36,233 nt of DNA from PALSA-1296 sp037143335 (GTDB taxonomy: Bacteria; Bacteroidota; Ignavibacteria; Palsa-1295): positions 1 through 36,233 of the forward strand of contig JBAWZA010000023.1 in the NCBI GenBank assembly GCA_037143335.1, read 5' to 3'. Below are positions 9,301-18,127 of the stretch, piece after piece; positions within the stretch are counted from its first letter, which is position 1; each line of letters opens with the position of its first letter. The notes under the pieces were generated by a model, which made no database searches, was not told the DNA's origin, and was given only the letters and a program-made list of their open reading frames with translations. A program made the translations under genes and the position numbers.

Positions 9301-9732
9301 ATGGCAATCGAAAAAACACTTTGTATCCTGAAGCCTGATGCGGTGAAGGCAGGAAATATCGGAAATATTATCGCTCATATCCAAAAAGAGGGTTTCAAGA
9401 TCCTTGATATGAAACTTGCACGCCTCTCTGAGAGAAGTGCTGGAAAATTTTACGAGGTTCACAAAGAGCGTCCCTTCTTCGGAAGTCTCGTTGAGTTCAT
9501 GTCGAGCGGAGCATGTGTGCCTATCGCACTCGAACGCGAGAATGCTATCGCCGAGTGGCGCAGAGTCATCGGTTCTACCGATCCAGCTGAAGCAGCAGAG
9601 GGTACGATACGTAGGCTCTATGCTACAAGCAAGGGTGAGAACGCAGTACATGGCTCGGATTCAGTCGAGAACGGCTTGCGAGAGATCGCATTCTTCTTCA
9701 CCGAAGGCGAAATGGCTGAACTCGGACTCTGA
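9301..9732 (+). CDS. ndk: Nucleoside diphosphate kinase
   Basis: This 143-residue protein is the usual Ndk length. It transfers the gamma phosphate between nucleoside di- and triphosphates through a phosphohistidine. Landmarks: 'KTLCILKPDAV' at the N-terminus, 'ERPFFGSLVEFMSSG' (residues 56-70), and the catalytic His117 in 'NAVHGSDS'. It lies 95 bases after sucD and is followed by a strong intrinsic terminator, so the two may form a short energy-metabolism unit. Confidence 0.98.
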   Translation: MAIEKTLCILKPDAVKAGNIGNIIAHIQKEGFKILDMKLARLSERSAGKFYEVHKERPFFGSLVEFMSSGACVPIALERENAIAEWRRVIGSTDPAEAAEGTIRRLYATSKGENAVHGSDSVENGLREIAFFFTEGEMAELGL

Positions 9733-9753
9733 GTTTTGTCTTAATCGTTAAGC

Positions 9754-9785
9754 ATCCCCTCCTCACAAAGGCGGGGATTTTTATT
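9754..9785 (+). terminator. Intrinsic terminator after ndk
   Basis: The stem is ATCCCC (9754-9759) with GGGGAT (9773-9778), extended by CCT/AGG after one mismatch, followed directly by a T-rich run. It lies 22 bases past the ndk stop. Confidence 0.85.
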
Positions 9786-9836
9786 TTTATGCTTTTTTTT
9801 ATGTAACCAAATCCATTCTCAGTTGACTTTATATAT

Positions 9837-10394
9837 ATGTTAAAAACTCTGCTCCAGCTTCGGACTGAACTTCTCCACCAGAATCCATGGTGGGAGTATC
9901 GTCGTGACGCATACAGCTTACCTGACGAATCGGAGGGGGAGTACTTTTACATCCATACCCACGGCTCAGCAATGATTATTCCGATCACCGATGAGGGAAA
10001 GATCGTGATAATCCGACAGTTTCGGTATTTAGCCCAACGTGTGAGCACCGAATTTATTGGCGGTGGAGTGAAGCCTGGAAAATCGTATGAAGAATCTGCG
10101 TATGAAGAACTGAGTGAAGAGGCTGGTCTTATTGCTGGTGAGATGACGCATATCGGAGGCTTCAACCCCATGAACGGAGCTACGGACGAAATTTGTAACA
10201 TCTATGTTGCACGGTCGTTAAAGAGAACGACTATGAGACCCGAACGTTCGGAGGAATTTGAAGTTATTGAACTTGATTACACAACACTTTGTCATTCAAT
10301 CGCTGACGGGACAATTTGGGACGGAATGACGCTGGCGGCTTTTGCTTTGTTTCGCGAAAGACGATCTGTTTTCTTTGCTACTAATCCAGAATGA
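9837..10394 (+). CDS. Nudix hydrolase, ADP-ribose pyrophosphatase-like
   Basis: This 185-residue protein has the size and layout of NudF/ADP-ribose diphosphatases: an N-terminal beta region (WWEYRRDAYSLP), 'HTHGSAMIIPI', 'KIVIIRQFRYLAQR', then the Nudix box. In the box, G76-x5-K82-x7-E90-E91-L92-x-E94-E95-x-G97-L98, the metal-binding glutamates are kept, but the consensus Glu and Arg positions are Lys82 and Glu90 (see findings). The C-terminal 'NPMNGATDEICNIYVA' matches the loop after the box in ADP-ribose hydrolases. The substrate is inferred. Its TGA stop overlaps the ATG of the next gene (ATGA), indicating translational coupling. Confidence 0.9.
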   Translation: MLKTLLQLRTELLHQNPWWEYRRDAYSLPDESEGEYFYIHTHGSAMIIPITDEGKIVIIRQFRYLAQRVSTEFIGGGVKPGKSYEESAYEELSEEAGLIAGEMTHIGGFNPMNGATDEICNIYVARSLKRTTMRPERSEEFEVIELDYTTLCHSIADGTIWDGMTLAAFALFRERRSVFFATNPE

Positions 10395-11458
10395 ATAAAA
10401 TCTTACTACTTTCTTTTCTCACTCTTGAACTTCTCACAGCTACGGCAATTCTTGCCCAGCAAGATAAATTGGTAAAGCTTTCACTGAAAGAAGGCGATCA
10501 TTTTCATGTGCGCGTAAGTGAAGTGCTTTACATCCGCCAACAATTTTCACAGGTTGATTCTGAAATGGCAGAGCCAGCTTGGAGGACAACCGTCTATGAC
10601 TTTACCGAAGCAGTTGAAAAAATTAATCCTGACGGTTCGGCGCAAATGGCCTCCTCACTCGATTCACTCACAACAATTATTTATGTAAAGGATCAGAACG
10701 AGCGAAACGAGTTCTTCCGCTTTAATTCGAATAATGAGTACGATCTGAAATCCAGATTGCATGATATTCGTGCATTGCCTCGCGCTCAATTTTTGGGACA
10801 GACACTCCGTTACCGACTCAGTCCGGATGGCTTGGTGATGAGTTTTGATAATCTTGGTGGCTTCCGCGATAATACGATAGCGCGTTCGTTTGACTATGAC
10901 ATGTTTCACGCAATGATGTCACTCTCAGATTCACTTAGAATTGGTCAGTTGTTGGAACACGGTTTCGGTGCCGTAGCGGCGATGAGTGGTAATAACAAAG
11001 GCATGATGCATAGCCCTTATACACTCACTGAAATTCCTGTGACAAGGAATCTGAATGCAAAAATGACTGGTGAGAACATTCATTACAATATCACATTCAC
11101 GGATATCCCTGATTCTACTCAATATCTCGAAGGTATTGCTTTCCCGATGAACATCCAAAAATTTCTCGGCAGTGCAATTGGTGATGTCACCTTCAAGAAC
11201 GGGATGGCAACATCTGGTAATTCTCATGACACAGCAAGTTTTGAATTACACGTTGATGGTGATATCATTAAAGAGCAGATTGCTCGAAAAGCAAGTTTCA
11301 CACGCGAACCTATAGCACTTCTGCGAGGAAATACCGTAAACATAAAAGAGATCAGTACGCATCACACACCTCCGAAAGTCCCGGAGCTTGAGGATTTACA
11401 GCCACTCAAGCCGAACCAGAATTCTGGGTCAGTTCAAGACTCCACGCGCCACAAGTGA
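10391..11458 (+). CDS. Secreted protein of unknown function
   Basis: This 355-residue protein has a signal peptide (MNKILLLSFLTLELLTATAILAQ, likely cleaved before QDK). The rest is beta-rich: 'KLSLKEGDHFHVRVSEVLYI' at the start of the mature protein, an alternation of short strands, and a hydrophilic Pro/Gln/Asn-rich tail. It has no catalytic motif, lipobox or membrane segment beyond the signal. It overlaps the Nudix gene by 4 bases and is probably translated from the same mRNA, though no functional link is evident. I do not recognise the family. Confidence 0.8.
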   Translation: MNKILLLSFLTLELLTATAILAQQDKLVKLSLKEGDHFHVRVSEVLYIRQQFSQVDSEMAEPAWRTTVYDFTEAVEKINPDGSAQMASSLDSLTTIIYVKDQNERNEFFRFNSNNEYDLKSRLHDIRALPRAQFLGQTLRYRLSPDGLVMSFDNLGGFRDNTIARSFDYDMFHAMMSLSDSLRIGQLLEHGFGAVAAMSGNNKGMMHSPYTLTEIPVTRNLNAKMTGENIHYNITFTDIPDSTQYLEGIAFPMNIQKFLGSAIGDVTFKNGMATSGNSHDTASFELHVDGDIIKEQIARKASFTREPIALLRGNTVNIKEISTHHTPPKVPELEDLQPLKPNQNSGSVQDSTRHK

Positions 11459-11522
11459 ACACTCAAGCGGAACCGAGCTACGAGCATTCTTCGTTTGTCC
11501 CACGCACTTACAGAGTAGAGAT

Positions 11523-11595
11523 GCCGCTGTAGCTCAGTTGGTAGAGCAGCTGATTCGTAATCAGCAGGTCACCGGTTCAAGTCCGGTTAGCGGCT
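11523..11595 (+). tRNA. tRNA-Thr (anticodon CGT)
   Basis: A complete cloverleaf: acceptor GCCGCTG with TAGCGGC (11588-11594, one G-T pair), D-arm GCTC/GAGC, anticodon stem GCTGA/TCAGC around loop TTCGTAA, and T-arm ACCGG/CCGGT with TTCAAGT. The anticodon CGT reads ACG, hence threonine. The discriminator base is T at 11595 and the CCA end is not encoded. It lies 64 bases after the upstream gene on the same strand. Confidence 0.97.
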
Positions 11596-11850
11596 CACAA
11601 TTCAAACTATATCAAATTGTAATTCAAATTTCCGTTGCAAAGGTACTCCTACCAGTGTAAACCTCTGTAAATAAAGTAACATAGAGGAAAAAAATCTGAT
11701 ACCAATTTTTTCCTTTGACCTCAGTCCCAGTTTATCGTTCTCTGGAAATTTTGAATAGCTCTAATCCGTCTTCATAATGTATCTGAGCGGATACTTGAAG
11801 TTCTCATTACTAAACTCCACAACGATCCACAGGGATGATTTCGTAGGGCA

Positions 11851-14403
11851 CTACCGTGAAAGCGATGCTCTTCTCTTAAAGAATTTAAATAGTTCGAACC
11901 ACAGGATGCTAATGGCTCCGGCTCCGACGCAAAAAAGAATGTCATCTGCGTGAAGAATATTGAAATGAAATAAGTTCTGGAAAAGCGGAATATATAAAAC
12001 TAAGCCGAGTAGTATGATGCTTCCGACAAGCACTGCAACAAGTGCAGAATTTTTTTGTTGCCACGATGAAATAAGAGATTTTGTCCAAGACCGATTTGTT
12101 AGGATGAGTCCCAAGTTACTGAATACGAGTGTAGCGAATGATAGCGCACGAGCTTCCGTCTCACCTCGTCCCATTTTCAGGAAGATCGCGAATACTGCGA
12201 AACATATCGCAAGTGAAACAAATCCTTGAACAAGGCTCAGATCAATTCGCCGCCAATTCAACAGTCGTTCTTTTGGATCTCTCGGAGGCTTCTTCATATT
12301 TTGCTCTTCTTCAGGTTCTGCTTCGAATGCGATTGAGCAGGCTGGATCAATAATCATTTCTAAAAACACGATATGTACCGGAAATAGCGCGACCGGCATG
12401 CCAAAGAGCAACGGTAATAATGCCATTCCTGCTGTCGGAATGTGGACAGCAACGATATACGAGAGTGCCTTCCGCAAGTTATCGAAAATTTTTCTGCCAT
12501 TGCGAACGGCTTCGACAATTGAAGTAAAATTATCATCAAGCAACACTATGGATGCGGCTTCGCGGGCAACTTCTGTTCCTCTTGAACCCATCGCAATTCC
12601 AATATTTGCAGCTTTTAGTGCGGGTGCGTCATTGACGCCGTCACCTGTCATAGCTACGATCTCGCCCCTTGATTTTAGCGCCTCTACGATGCTGAGTTTC
12701 TGTTCGGGTAGAACGCGTGCACAAATGGAAATATTTTTTAAACGAGCAGCAAGTTCGTTTTTATCGAGTGTGGCAAGCTCTGTCCCTGTAATGACAGCTT
12801 CAGGATTCCGAAGTCCGATCTGCCGCGCGATTGCCACTGCGGTCGGGGGATAGTCACCTGTTATCATCATAACCTTTATCCCTGCATCATAGCATTCAAT
12901 AATTGCCCGAGGGACGGTTTTTCTGGGAGGATCATAAAGCCCTATAAGTCCGATAAACCCTAAAGCAAATGTAGTTGCAGATTCAGGTAAGTTGCTCCCC
13001 TCGTTCTTACCTTTGGCAATCCCAAGAACCCTGAGTCCTTGATTTGCCATTTCTCTTGCCTGGGTGTGAATTGCTGCGAGTTCAACTCCACTGATTCGAC
13101 ACAATTCTGCAATTGATTCCAAAGCCCCCTTAGCGGAAATCATATGCTCTGATCCTTCCGATGTACGCCAAACGTTCGTTACAGCAAGTAACCCCGGACT
13201 TAGCGGATATTCTTTCACAAGTGTCCACTGGTTTCCGGGATAATTCTGCTCATTGAAAAATTGATCACCGAAAAGATGGATTGCTTTTTCCATCGGATCA
13301 AAAGGATCTTTCGGACTTGCAAGAATTACAGATTCGGCTGCCTCAAGAAAACCTTCGGGTAGGATGCTGATTTCTTCAGTTTTGACCTGAAAAACTTCGG
13401 TAAGTGTTCGGAGCTCGCGAACGACCATTTTATTTTCAGTAAGTGTGCCGGTCTTATCTACGCAGAGAATTGTTGTTTCGCCAAGCGTTTCAAGGGCTGG
13501 TATGCGACGGGTGAGGATATTTTTCTTCGACAGTCTCCATGCGCCAAGAGCGAGGAAGACTGTAAGTACAACAGGAAATTCCTCGGGGAGCATTGCCATT
13601 GCAAGGCTCAGACCTGCAAGAATTCCCTGAAGTACATCGGCTTTCGTCAGTGCATAAAAAACGACAACTAATGCGCATACCAAGAGACCAGTGATTGCTA
13701 TCACTTTTACCAGTGAGCCTATTTCATTTTGAATCTTCGTTCCTTCTGGTTTAACAGACTGCAATCCTTTTCCTATTTTGCCCATCTCTGTGTTCTGTCC
13801 GGTGGCTAATACTTTAGCTATTCCACGACCACGGACTATTAATGTCCCGCTGTAGAGAAATGGCAGGTCTTCGCCACCTGGGCGTTCAAGCACAGAATTA
13901 TTTTTCCAAACGCTTTTTCTGACGGCGATTGATTCGCCTGTAAGCATTGATTCATCAACTTCGAGAGATGCGACTTCGAGGAGCGCAGCATCGGCGGGGA
14001 CCCGATCACCTTCTGCTATGACGATCAGATCACCTCGGACAACTTCTCTCCCTGCTATGCGTTTTCTTTCACCATCCCGAATCACTAATGCGCGTGGGCT
14101 TGAAAGATCACGGAGGGCTTCGATAGCTCTCTCGGATCTGCGCTCTTGGTAGAAGGTAATTCCTATAACAAACAGAGCAGATCCGAGAAGGATAAATGCC
14201 TCACTTGGATCAGCAAGAATAAAATAAATAGCGCTACTAGCAACAAGCAGGAGAAGCATAGGCTCGCTAATGACCTTCAATATAATCGCAAGCCATGACC
14301 GACGTTTTTCTGATGGCAATTCATTGTAGCCATCACGTGAGAGAGCGAGAGCTGCATCTAACTCACTTATTCCTTGGAGCGTCGCTTTTTGTGAACTAAT
14401 CAT
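11851..14403 (-). CDS. P2-type cation-transporting ATPase (PEEFP subgroup)
   Basis: This 850-residue integral membrane pump is the usual length for P2 ATPases. Motifs in order: N-terminal cation-ATPase domain 'GYNELPSEKRRSWL', actuator loop TGES (155-158), M4 'MLPEEFPVVL' (PEEFP at 273-277), phosphorylation site D316 in 'DKTGTLTENK', 'MITGDYPPTA', and 'MTGDGVNDAPALK'. The last third carries several membrane spans, including 'FLEMIIDPACSIAFEAEPEE', which occupies the place of an ion-site helix. Calcium pumps usually have PEGLP in M4; PEE[F/I]P marks a bacterial subgroup whose ion is not settled, so Ca2+, Mn2+ or another cation cannot be chosen from sequence alone. It is transcribed alone, with no regulator beside it. 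Confidence 0.93.
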   Translation of the reverse strand: MISSQKATLQGISELDAALALSRDGYNELPSEKRRSWLAIILKVISEPMLLLLVASSAIYFILADPSEAFILLGSALFVIGITFYQERRSERAIEALRDLSSPRALVIRDGERKRIAGREVVRGDLIVIAEGDRVPADAALLEVASLEVDESMLTGESIAVRKSVWKNNSVLERPGGEDLPFLYSGTLIVRGRGIAKVLATGQNTEMGKIGKGLQSVKPEGTKIQNEIGSLVKVIAITGLLVCALVVVFYALTKADVLQGILAGLSLAMAMLPEEFPVVLTVFLALGAWRLSKKNILTRRIPALETLGETTILCVDKTGTLTENKMVVRELRTLTEVFQVKTEEISILPEGFLEAAESVILASPKDPFDPMEKAIHLFGDQFFNEQNYPGNQWTLVKEYPLSPGLLAVTNVWRTSEGSEHMISAKGALESIAELCRISGVELAAIHTQAREMANQGLRVLGIAKGKNEGSNLPESATTFALGFIGLIGLYDPPRKTVPRAIIECYDAGIKVMMITGDYPPTAVAIARQIGLRNPEAVITGTELATLDKNELAARLKNISICARVLPEQKLSIVEALKSRGEIVAMTGDGVNDAPALKAANIGIAMGSRGTEVAREAASIVLLDDNFTSIVEAVRNGRKIFDNLRKALSYIVAVHIPTAGMALLPLLFGMPVALFPVHIVFLEMIIDPACSIAFEAEPEEEQNMKKPPRDPKERLLNWRRIDLSLVQGFVSLAICFAVFAIFLKMGRGETEARALSFATLVFSNLGLILTNRSWTKSLISSWQQKNSALVAVLVGSIILLGLVLYIPLFQNLFHFNILHADDILFCVGAGAISILWFELFKFFKRRASLSR

Positions 14404-14718
14404 ACCACTAAACTACGGGGATTATACTTGAAAGTCCTTAAAAGGACAAATTACCTCTTAAGTGGGGACTACATTTTTTAGGATGTGTCTTGCTGGGTGA
14501 TTAAAACTACGCAAACAGAATCGAGTGGAGGCACATTTGACTGTGTAATCGAAGGGGTTGGGGACTCCTTCGAATCTCGCTTAGCCATTTCAGATTTTAT
14601 TCGCATATCAATCTCATTGTGCGAAGAATTTGAGGGACTGACACTGAACGACAAATTGTTTCGTACAGAACTGTTGCTCTATGTAGGACGCAGAATAACT
14701 ATTGAGTTTCCGAACACG
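14404..14718. other. Divergent intergenic region with a long open GTG frame
   Basis: This stretch separates the divergent ATPase and small membrane-protein genes and must hold both promoters, but no clear boxes are seen. The frame of the downstream gene stays open for 78 codons back to a GTG at 14485. The translation there does not look like a signal or domain, and the good signal peptide only begins at the ATG at 14719. I therefore treat it as non-coding or degenerate. Confidence 0.4.
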
Positions 14719-15318
14719 ATGAAATTTCCGTTCTTCTTATCTTTCTTTTTGGTTTTACTTTTCTCTCCGCGCCCATCCGATGGGCAGACAACTATTCGCT
14801 ATGACTCCACTTTCTTCAAATCACAAATCCAATATTTGGATTCTCTTGTCGAACCGTCTATCCCTTCGGAAGCTCTTGGTGGATTGCTTTTATTTGAGCC
14901 AGTTTTTTTGGTTGGTATGTATTCATTGCAAAGCACTTCTTCCGGTGGCGATGGACTACCAATTTTGTTGATAGCCGCCTCTCCATACATGATGGGACTC
15001 GGGATTAGTCTCGGTGGAAAAATCAGCTCGCATGAACGCACACTCTATACTTCAGGTGCGGTACTCGGAAGTTATGCTGGATTCCTGATTACAGGTGTCG
15101 TTTTTGCGGGTATGAATAGCAATTATAACGGCGGAGCGTTGGTTACGGCACTTATACATCTGGGAACGCTCGCGGGAGGTCTTTTAGGTTACGCATACAG
15201 TAGGTCATCTCGTCCGAATAGAATTGGACCCCAATCTTCTTCGAATGGAATAAATTTTGAAGTGTACCCAACCAGCCGCGACGGAGGGGTGGGACTCATG
15301 GGCTGCTTACATTTTTAA
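14719..15318 (+). CDS. Small exported/membrane protein of unknown function
   Basis: This 199-residue protein is started at ATG 14719 because the signal peptide (MKFPFFLSFFLVLLFSPRPSDGQ) begins there. Several hydrophobic, Gly-rich stretches follow: 'LGGLLLFEPVFLVGMYSL', 'LPILLIAASPYMMGLGISLG', 'SGAVLGSYAGFLITGVVFAG' and 'LIHLGTLAGGLLGYAY'. This suggests a four-helix membrane protein after the signal. The C-terminal tail is polar and ends at a G-rich stretch that continues past the stop (GGGGTTGGGG at 15324-15333). There is no recognisable family. Confidence 0.6.
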   Translation: MKFPFFLSFFLVLLFSPRPSDGQTTIRYDSTFFKSQIQYLDSLVEPSIPSEALGGLLLFEPVFLVGMYSLQSTSSGGDGLPILLIAASPYMMGLGISLGGKISSHERTLYTSGAVLGSYAGFLITGVVFAGMNSNYNGGALVTALIHLGTLAGGLLGYAYSRSSRPNRIGPQSSSNGINFEVYPTSRDGGVGLMGCLHF

Positions 15319-15580
15319 AAGGAGGGGTTGGGGTGTTTCCCCCTACGATTATTACTATTTGTAAATAGTAAACCCAACATTGTCAGACCCCCTATATAAA
15401 CCCCTCCAATCACTGTCCATAAGTCATTATAAACCAACCTGTTCCGATGTTCGATTTTGAAGCAGTAATTCTTTGGATTATTCGCGAAAATGGGGATAAA
15501 ACAGGACTTTTCACCCTCATTTTCTTGTTATAGAGGCTCGATATTTTTTAGCATTTTTGACCCACAACTAACCGGCATTC

Positions 15581-18094
15581 ATGGCGACTTTTACCGAGAA
15601 AATTCTACCCCGTCCTCTTGAAGATGAGATGCGTGAGAGCTACATTGATTACTCAATGTCAGTTATCGTTAGCCGAGCATTACCTGATGTTCGTGATGGA
15701 TTGAAACCGGTTCACCGCCGAGTCCTTTATGGCATGAATGAGCTTGGTATGGCGCCGAACCGTCCTTATAAGAAATCGGCTCGTATCGTCGGAGAAGTAT
15801 TAGGAAAATACCACCCTCATGGTGATGTCGCGGTGTATGACTCAATCGTGAGAATGGCTCAGGATTTCTCGATGCGAGGCATATTGGTTGACGGACAGGG
15901 TAACTTCGGTTCGATGGATGGTGATAGCCCTGCGGCTATGCGTTATACGGAAGTTCGGTTGACAGCACTTGCCACTGAACTGCTCCGTGATCTCGATAAA
16001 GAAACCGTTAACTTCGTTCCGAATTTTGATGATACACTCCAACAGCCTTCTGTTCTTCCTGCTGCATTCCCTAATTTATTAGTTAACGGCGCTACTGGTA
16101 TCGCTGTCGGTATGGCAACGAATATCCCGCCTCATAATCTCGGTGAAGTGATTGATGGATGTCTTGCCTATATTAAAAATCCGAGCATCACAAGTGAAGA
16201 GTTAGCGAAAATTATTACCGCCCCCGATTTCCCGACAGGTGGATTGATTTATGGATATGACGGAGTGCGCGATGCTTATGCGACAGGTCGTGGAAGGGTA
16301 ATTGTCCGCGCCAGAGCCACAGTCGAGACCTCGAAGAATGATAGAGAGTCTATAATTGTCACCGAAATTCCTTTCATGGTGAACAAAGCGACACTTCAAG
16401 AGAAGATCGCCGATATGATCCGTGATAAAAAGATCGAAGGCATCGCTGATATGCGTGATGAGTCTGATAAAGACGGCGTCCGTATCGTATTTGATTTGAA
16501 GCGCGATGCCGTTGCGAAGGTTGTGCTGAATAATCTCTATAAGCATTCCCAAATGCAGACGACATTTGGCGTCATTATGCTTGCACTTGTGAATGGGGTG
16601 CCGAAAGTATTAGCATTGCGCGAAGTTATTCGCCATTACATCGAGCATCGCAACGAAGTTATCCGTCGCAGGACACAGTTTGATCTTACTGCCGCCGAAA
16701 AGAGAGCGCATATCTTAGAAGGCTATATGATAGCCCTCGATAATATTGATGAAGTTATACAAGTCATCAAGAAATCTAAAGATACCGAGGCAGCGCAAAA
16801 GAATTTGATTAAGCGTTTCGGTCTTTCCGAGATCCAGGCGAAGTCAATCCTCGAAATGAGATTGCAGCGCTTGACCGGCTTAGAGCGTAACAAGATCGAA
16901 ACTGAGTACCGTGAGGTAATTCAACTCATCGAGCAGTTGAAAGCAATTCTTGCCTCGCAAAAACTTCAATTGCAGATTATCGCTGATGATCTTGCTGCTC
17001 TGAAAGAAAAGTTTGCCGATAAACGTCGCACGGAAATCATATACGATACGAAGGATTTCACGATCGAAGATATGATTGCCGAAGAAGATGTCGTTGTGAC
17101 GATTTCGCATGGTGGATTTATCAAGCGTATTCCTGTCTCTGGTTATCGTCGTCAAGGTCGTGGAGGAAAAGGTATTACCGGAGCTGCTACGAAAGAGGAT
17201 GATTTTATCGAGCACATGTTCATCGCCTCGACACATCACTATATCATGTTCTTCACCAACCGAGGCAGATGTTATTGGTTGAAGGTTCATGAGATCCCTG
17301 AAGGTTCGAGGATTGCGAAGGGTAGATCAATCGCAAACCTTCTCGAAAAACCGGCGGATGAACACATCACGGCGTTTATCACCGTGAAAGAATTCGATGA
17401 TAGTCATTACGTGACTATGGTAACCGATCATGGCACGATTAAGAAGACCGTACTCTCGGCTTTCGGAAATATCCGTCGTACAGGTATTCAAGCTATCACC
17501 CTTGATGATAAGGACATGTTGAAGGATGTCCGCTTGACAGATGGAACGCAAGAAATTATTATTGGTACACGTGAGGGTATGGCGTGTCGCTTCAACGAAC
17601 GCGATGTTCGCACGATGGGCAGAACTGCTGGCGGTGTGCGTGGCATTACTCTTGAAAAAGGTGACGTTGTTATCGGCATGATTGCTCCGAAACGAACTGA
17701 GACCACAGTTCTCGTTGTCAGTGAGCAAGGTTATGGCAAGCGTAGCGACGTTGCAGATTATCGCCTTACGCGTCGCGGTGGTAAGGGTGTGATCACCATG
17801 AAGGCGACGGATAAGACGGGCAAGCTCGTTGCAATCAAAGAAGTCGTGGATAATGACGACTTGATTGCGGTTACGAAGGATGGATTAGTGATTCGTTCAC
17901 ACGTCAGCGAGATTCGGGTGATGGGTAGAAATACGCAAGGCGTCCGAGTTGTTCGCTTGAATGAGGGTGATCTTGTTGCCGCTACTGCGAATGTGCCTGC
18001 TGATGAGGATGAGGAGTTGGAAAAATTTGAAATCGAGACTCCGAAACCGAAAGGACCTCCTGAAGCAAAACAGGGAGATATTTTCAAGGCCTAA
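15581..18094 (+). CDS. gyrA: DNA gyrase subunit A
   Basis: This 837-residue protein breaks and rejoins DNA in gyrase, introducing negative supercoils together with GyrB (not in this window). The N-terminal domain is collinear with E. coli numbering: catalytic Tyr122 in 'AAMRYTE' and Arg121 beside it. The quinolone-determining region reads HGDVAVYD, so Asp87 is kept but position 83 is Val. The C-terminal beta-pinwheel carries the GyrA box QGRGGKG at 525-531, which distinguishes it from ParC; the consensus second residue is Arg/Lys, here Gly. Further pinwheel repeats such as 'RRTGIQAI', 'RTAGGVRGI', 'RRGGKGV' and 'RNTQGVRV' follow. The tail is acidic then Pro/Lys-rich. Starts at ATG with no Shine-Dalgarno sequence. 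Confidence 0.97.
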   Translation: MATFTEKILPRPLEDEMRESYIDYSMSVIVSRALPDVRDGLKPVHRRVLYGMNELGMAPNRPYKKSARIVGEVLGKYHPHGDVAVYDSIVRMAQDFSMRGILVDGQGNFGSMDGDSPAAMRYTEVRLTALATELLRDLDKETVNFVPNFDDTLQQPSVLPAAFPNLLVNGATGIAVGMATNIPPHNLGEVIDGCLAYIKNPSITSEELAKIITAPDFPTGGLIYGYDGVRDAYATGRGRVIVRARATVETSKNDRESIIVTEIPFMVNKATLQEKIADMIRDKKIEGIADMRDESDKDGVRIVFDLKRDAVAKVVLNNLYKHSQMQTTFGVIMLALVNGVPKVLALREVIRHYIEHRNEVIRRRTQFDLTAAEKRAHILEGYMIALDNIDEVIQVIKKSKDTEAAQKNLIKRFGLSEIQAKSILEMRLQRLTGLERNKIETEYREVIQLIEQLKAILASQKLQLQIIADDLAALKEKFADKRRTEIIYDTKDFTIEDMIAEEDVVVTISHGGFIKRIPVSGYRRQGRGGKGITGAATKEDDFIEHMFIASTHHYIMFFTNRGRCYWLKVHEIPEGSRIAKGRSIANLLEKPADEHITAFITVKEFDDSHYVTMVTDHGTIKKTVLSAFGNIRRTGIQAITLDDKDMLKDVRLTDGTQEIIIGTREGMACRFNERDVRTMGRTAGGVRGITLEKGDVVIGMIAPKRTETTVLVVSEQGYGKRSDVADYRLTRRGGKGVITMKATDKTGKLVAIKEVVDNDDLIAVTKDGLVIRSHVSEIRVMGRNTQGVRVVRLNEGDLVAATANVPADEDEELEKFEIETPKPKGPPEAKQGDIFKA

Positions 18095-18127
18095 TTCGCC
18101 TAATTCCAAGATAAAGCTGAACCACCC

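Noticed and set aside
11388..11660. 90-codon plus-strand frame over the tRNA
   Set aside because: It runs through the complete tRNA-Thr cloverleaf and overlaps the end of the preceding gene in another frame.
14485..14718. Upstream GTG extension of the small membrane-protein gene
   Set aside because: The extension lacks domain or signal features and would bury the strong signal peptide that starts at ATG 14719.
15319..15580. G-rich and C-rich patches before gyrA as a terminator/promoter
   Set aside because: GGGG/CCCC can pair around 15330-15342, but no T-run follows, and no convincing promoter boxes were found before gyrA.
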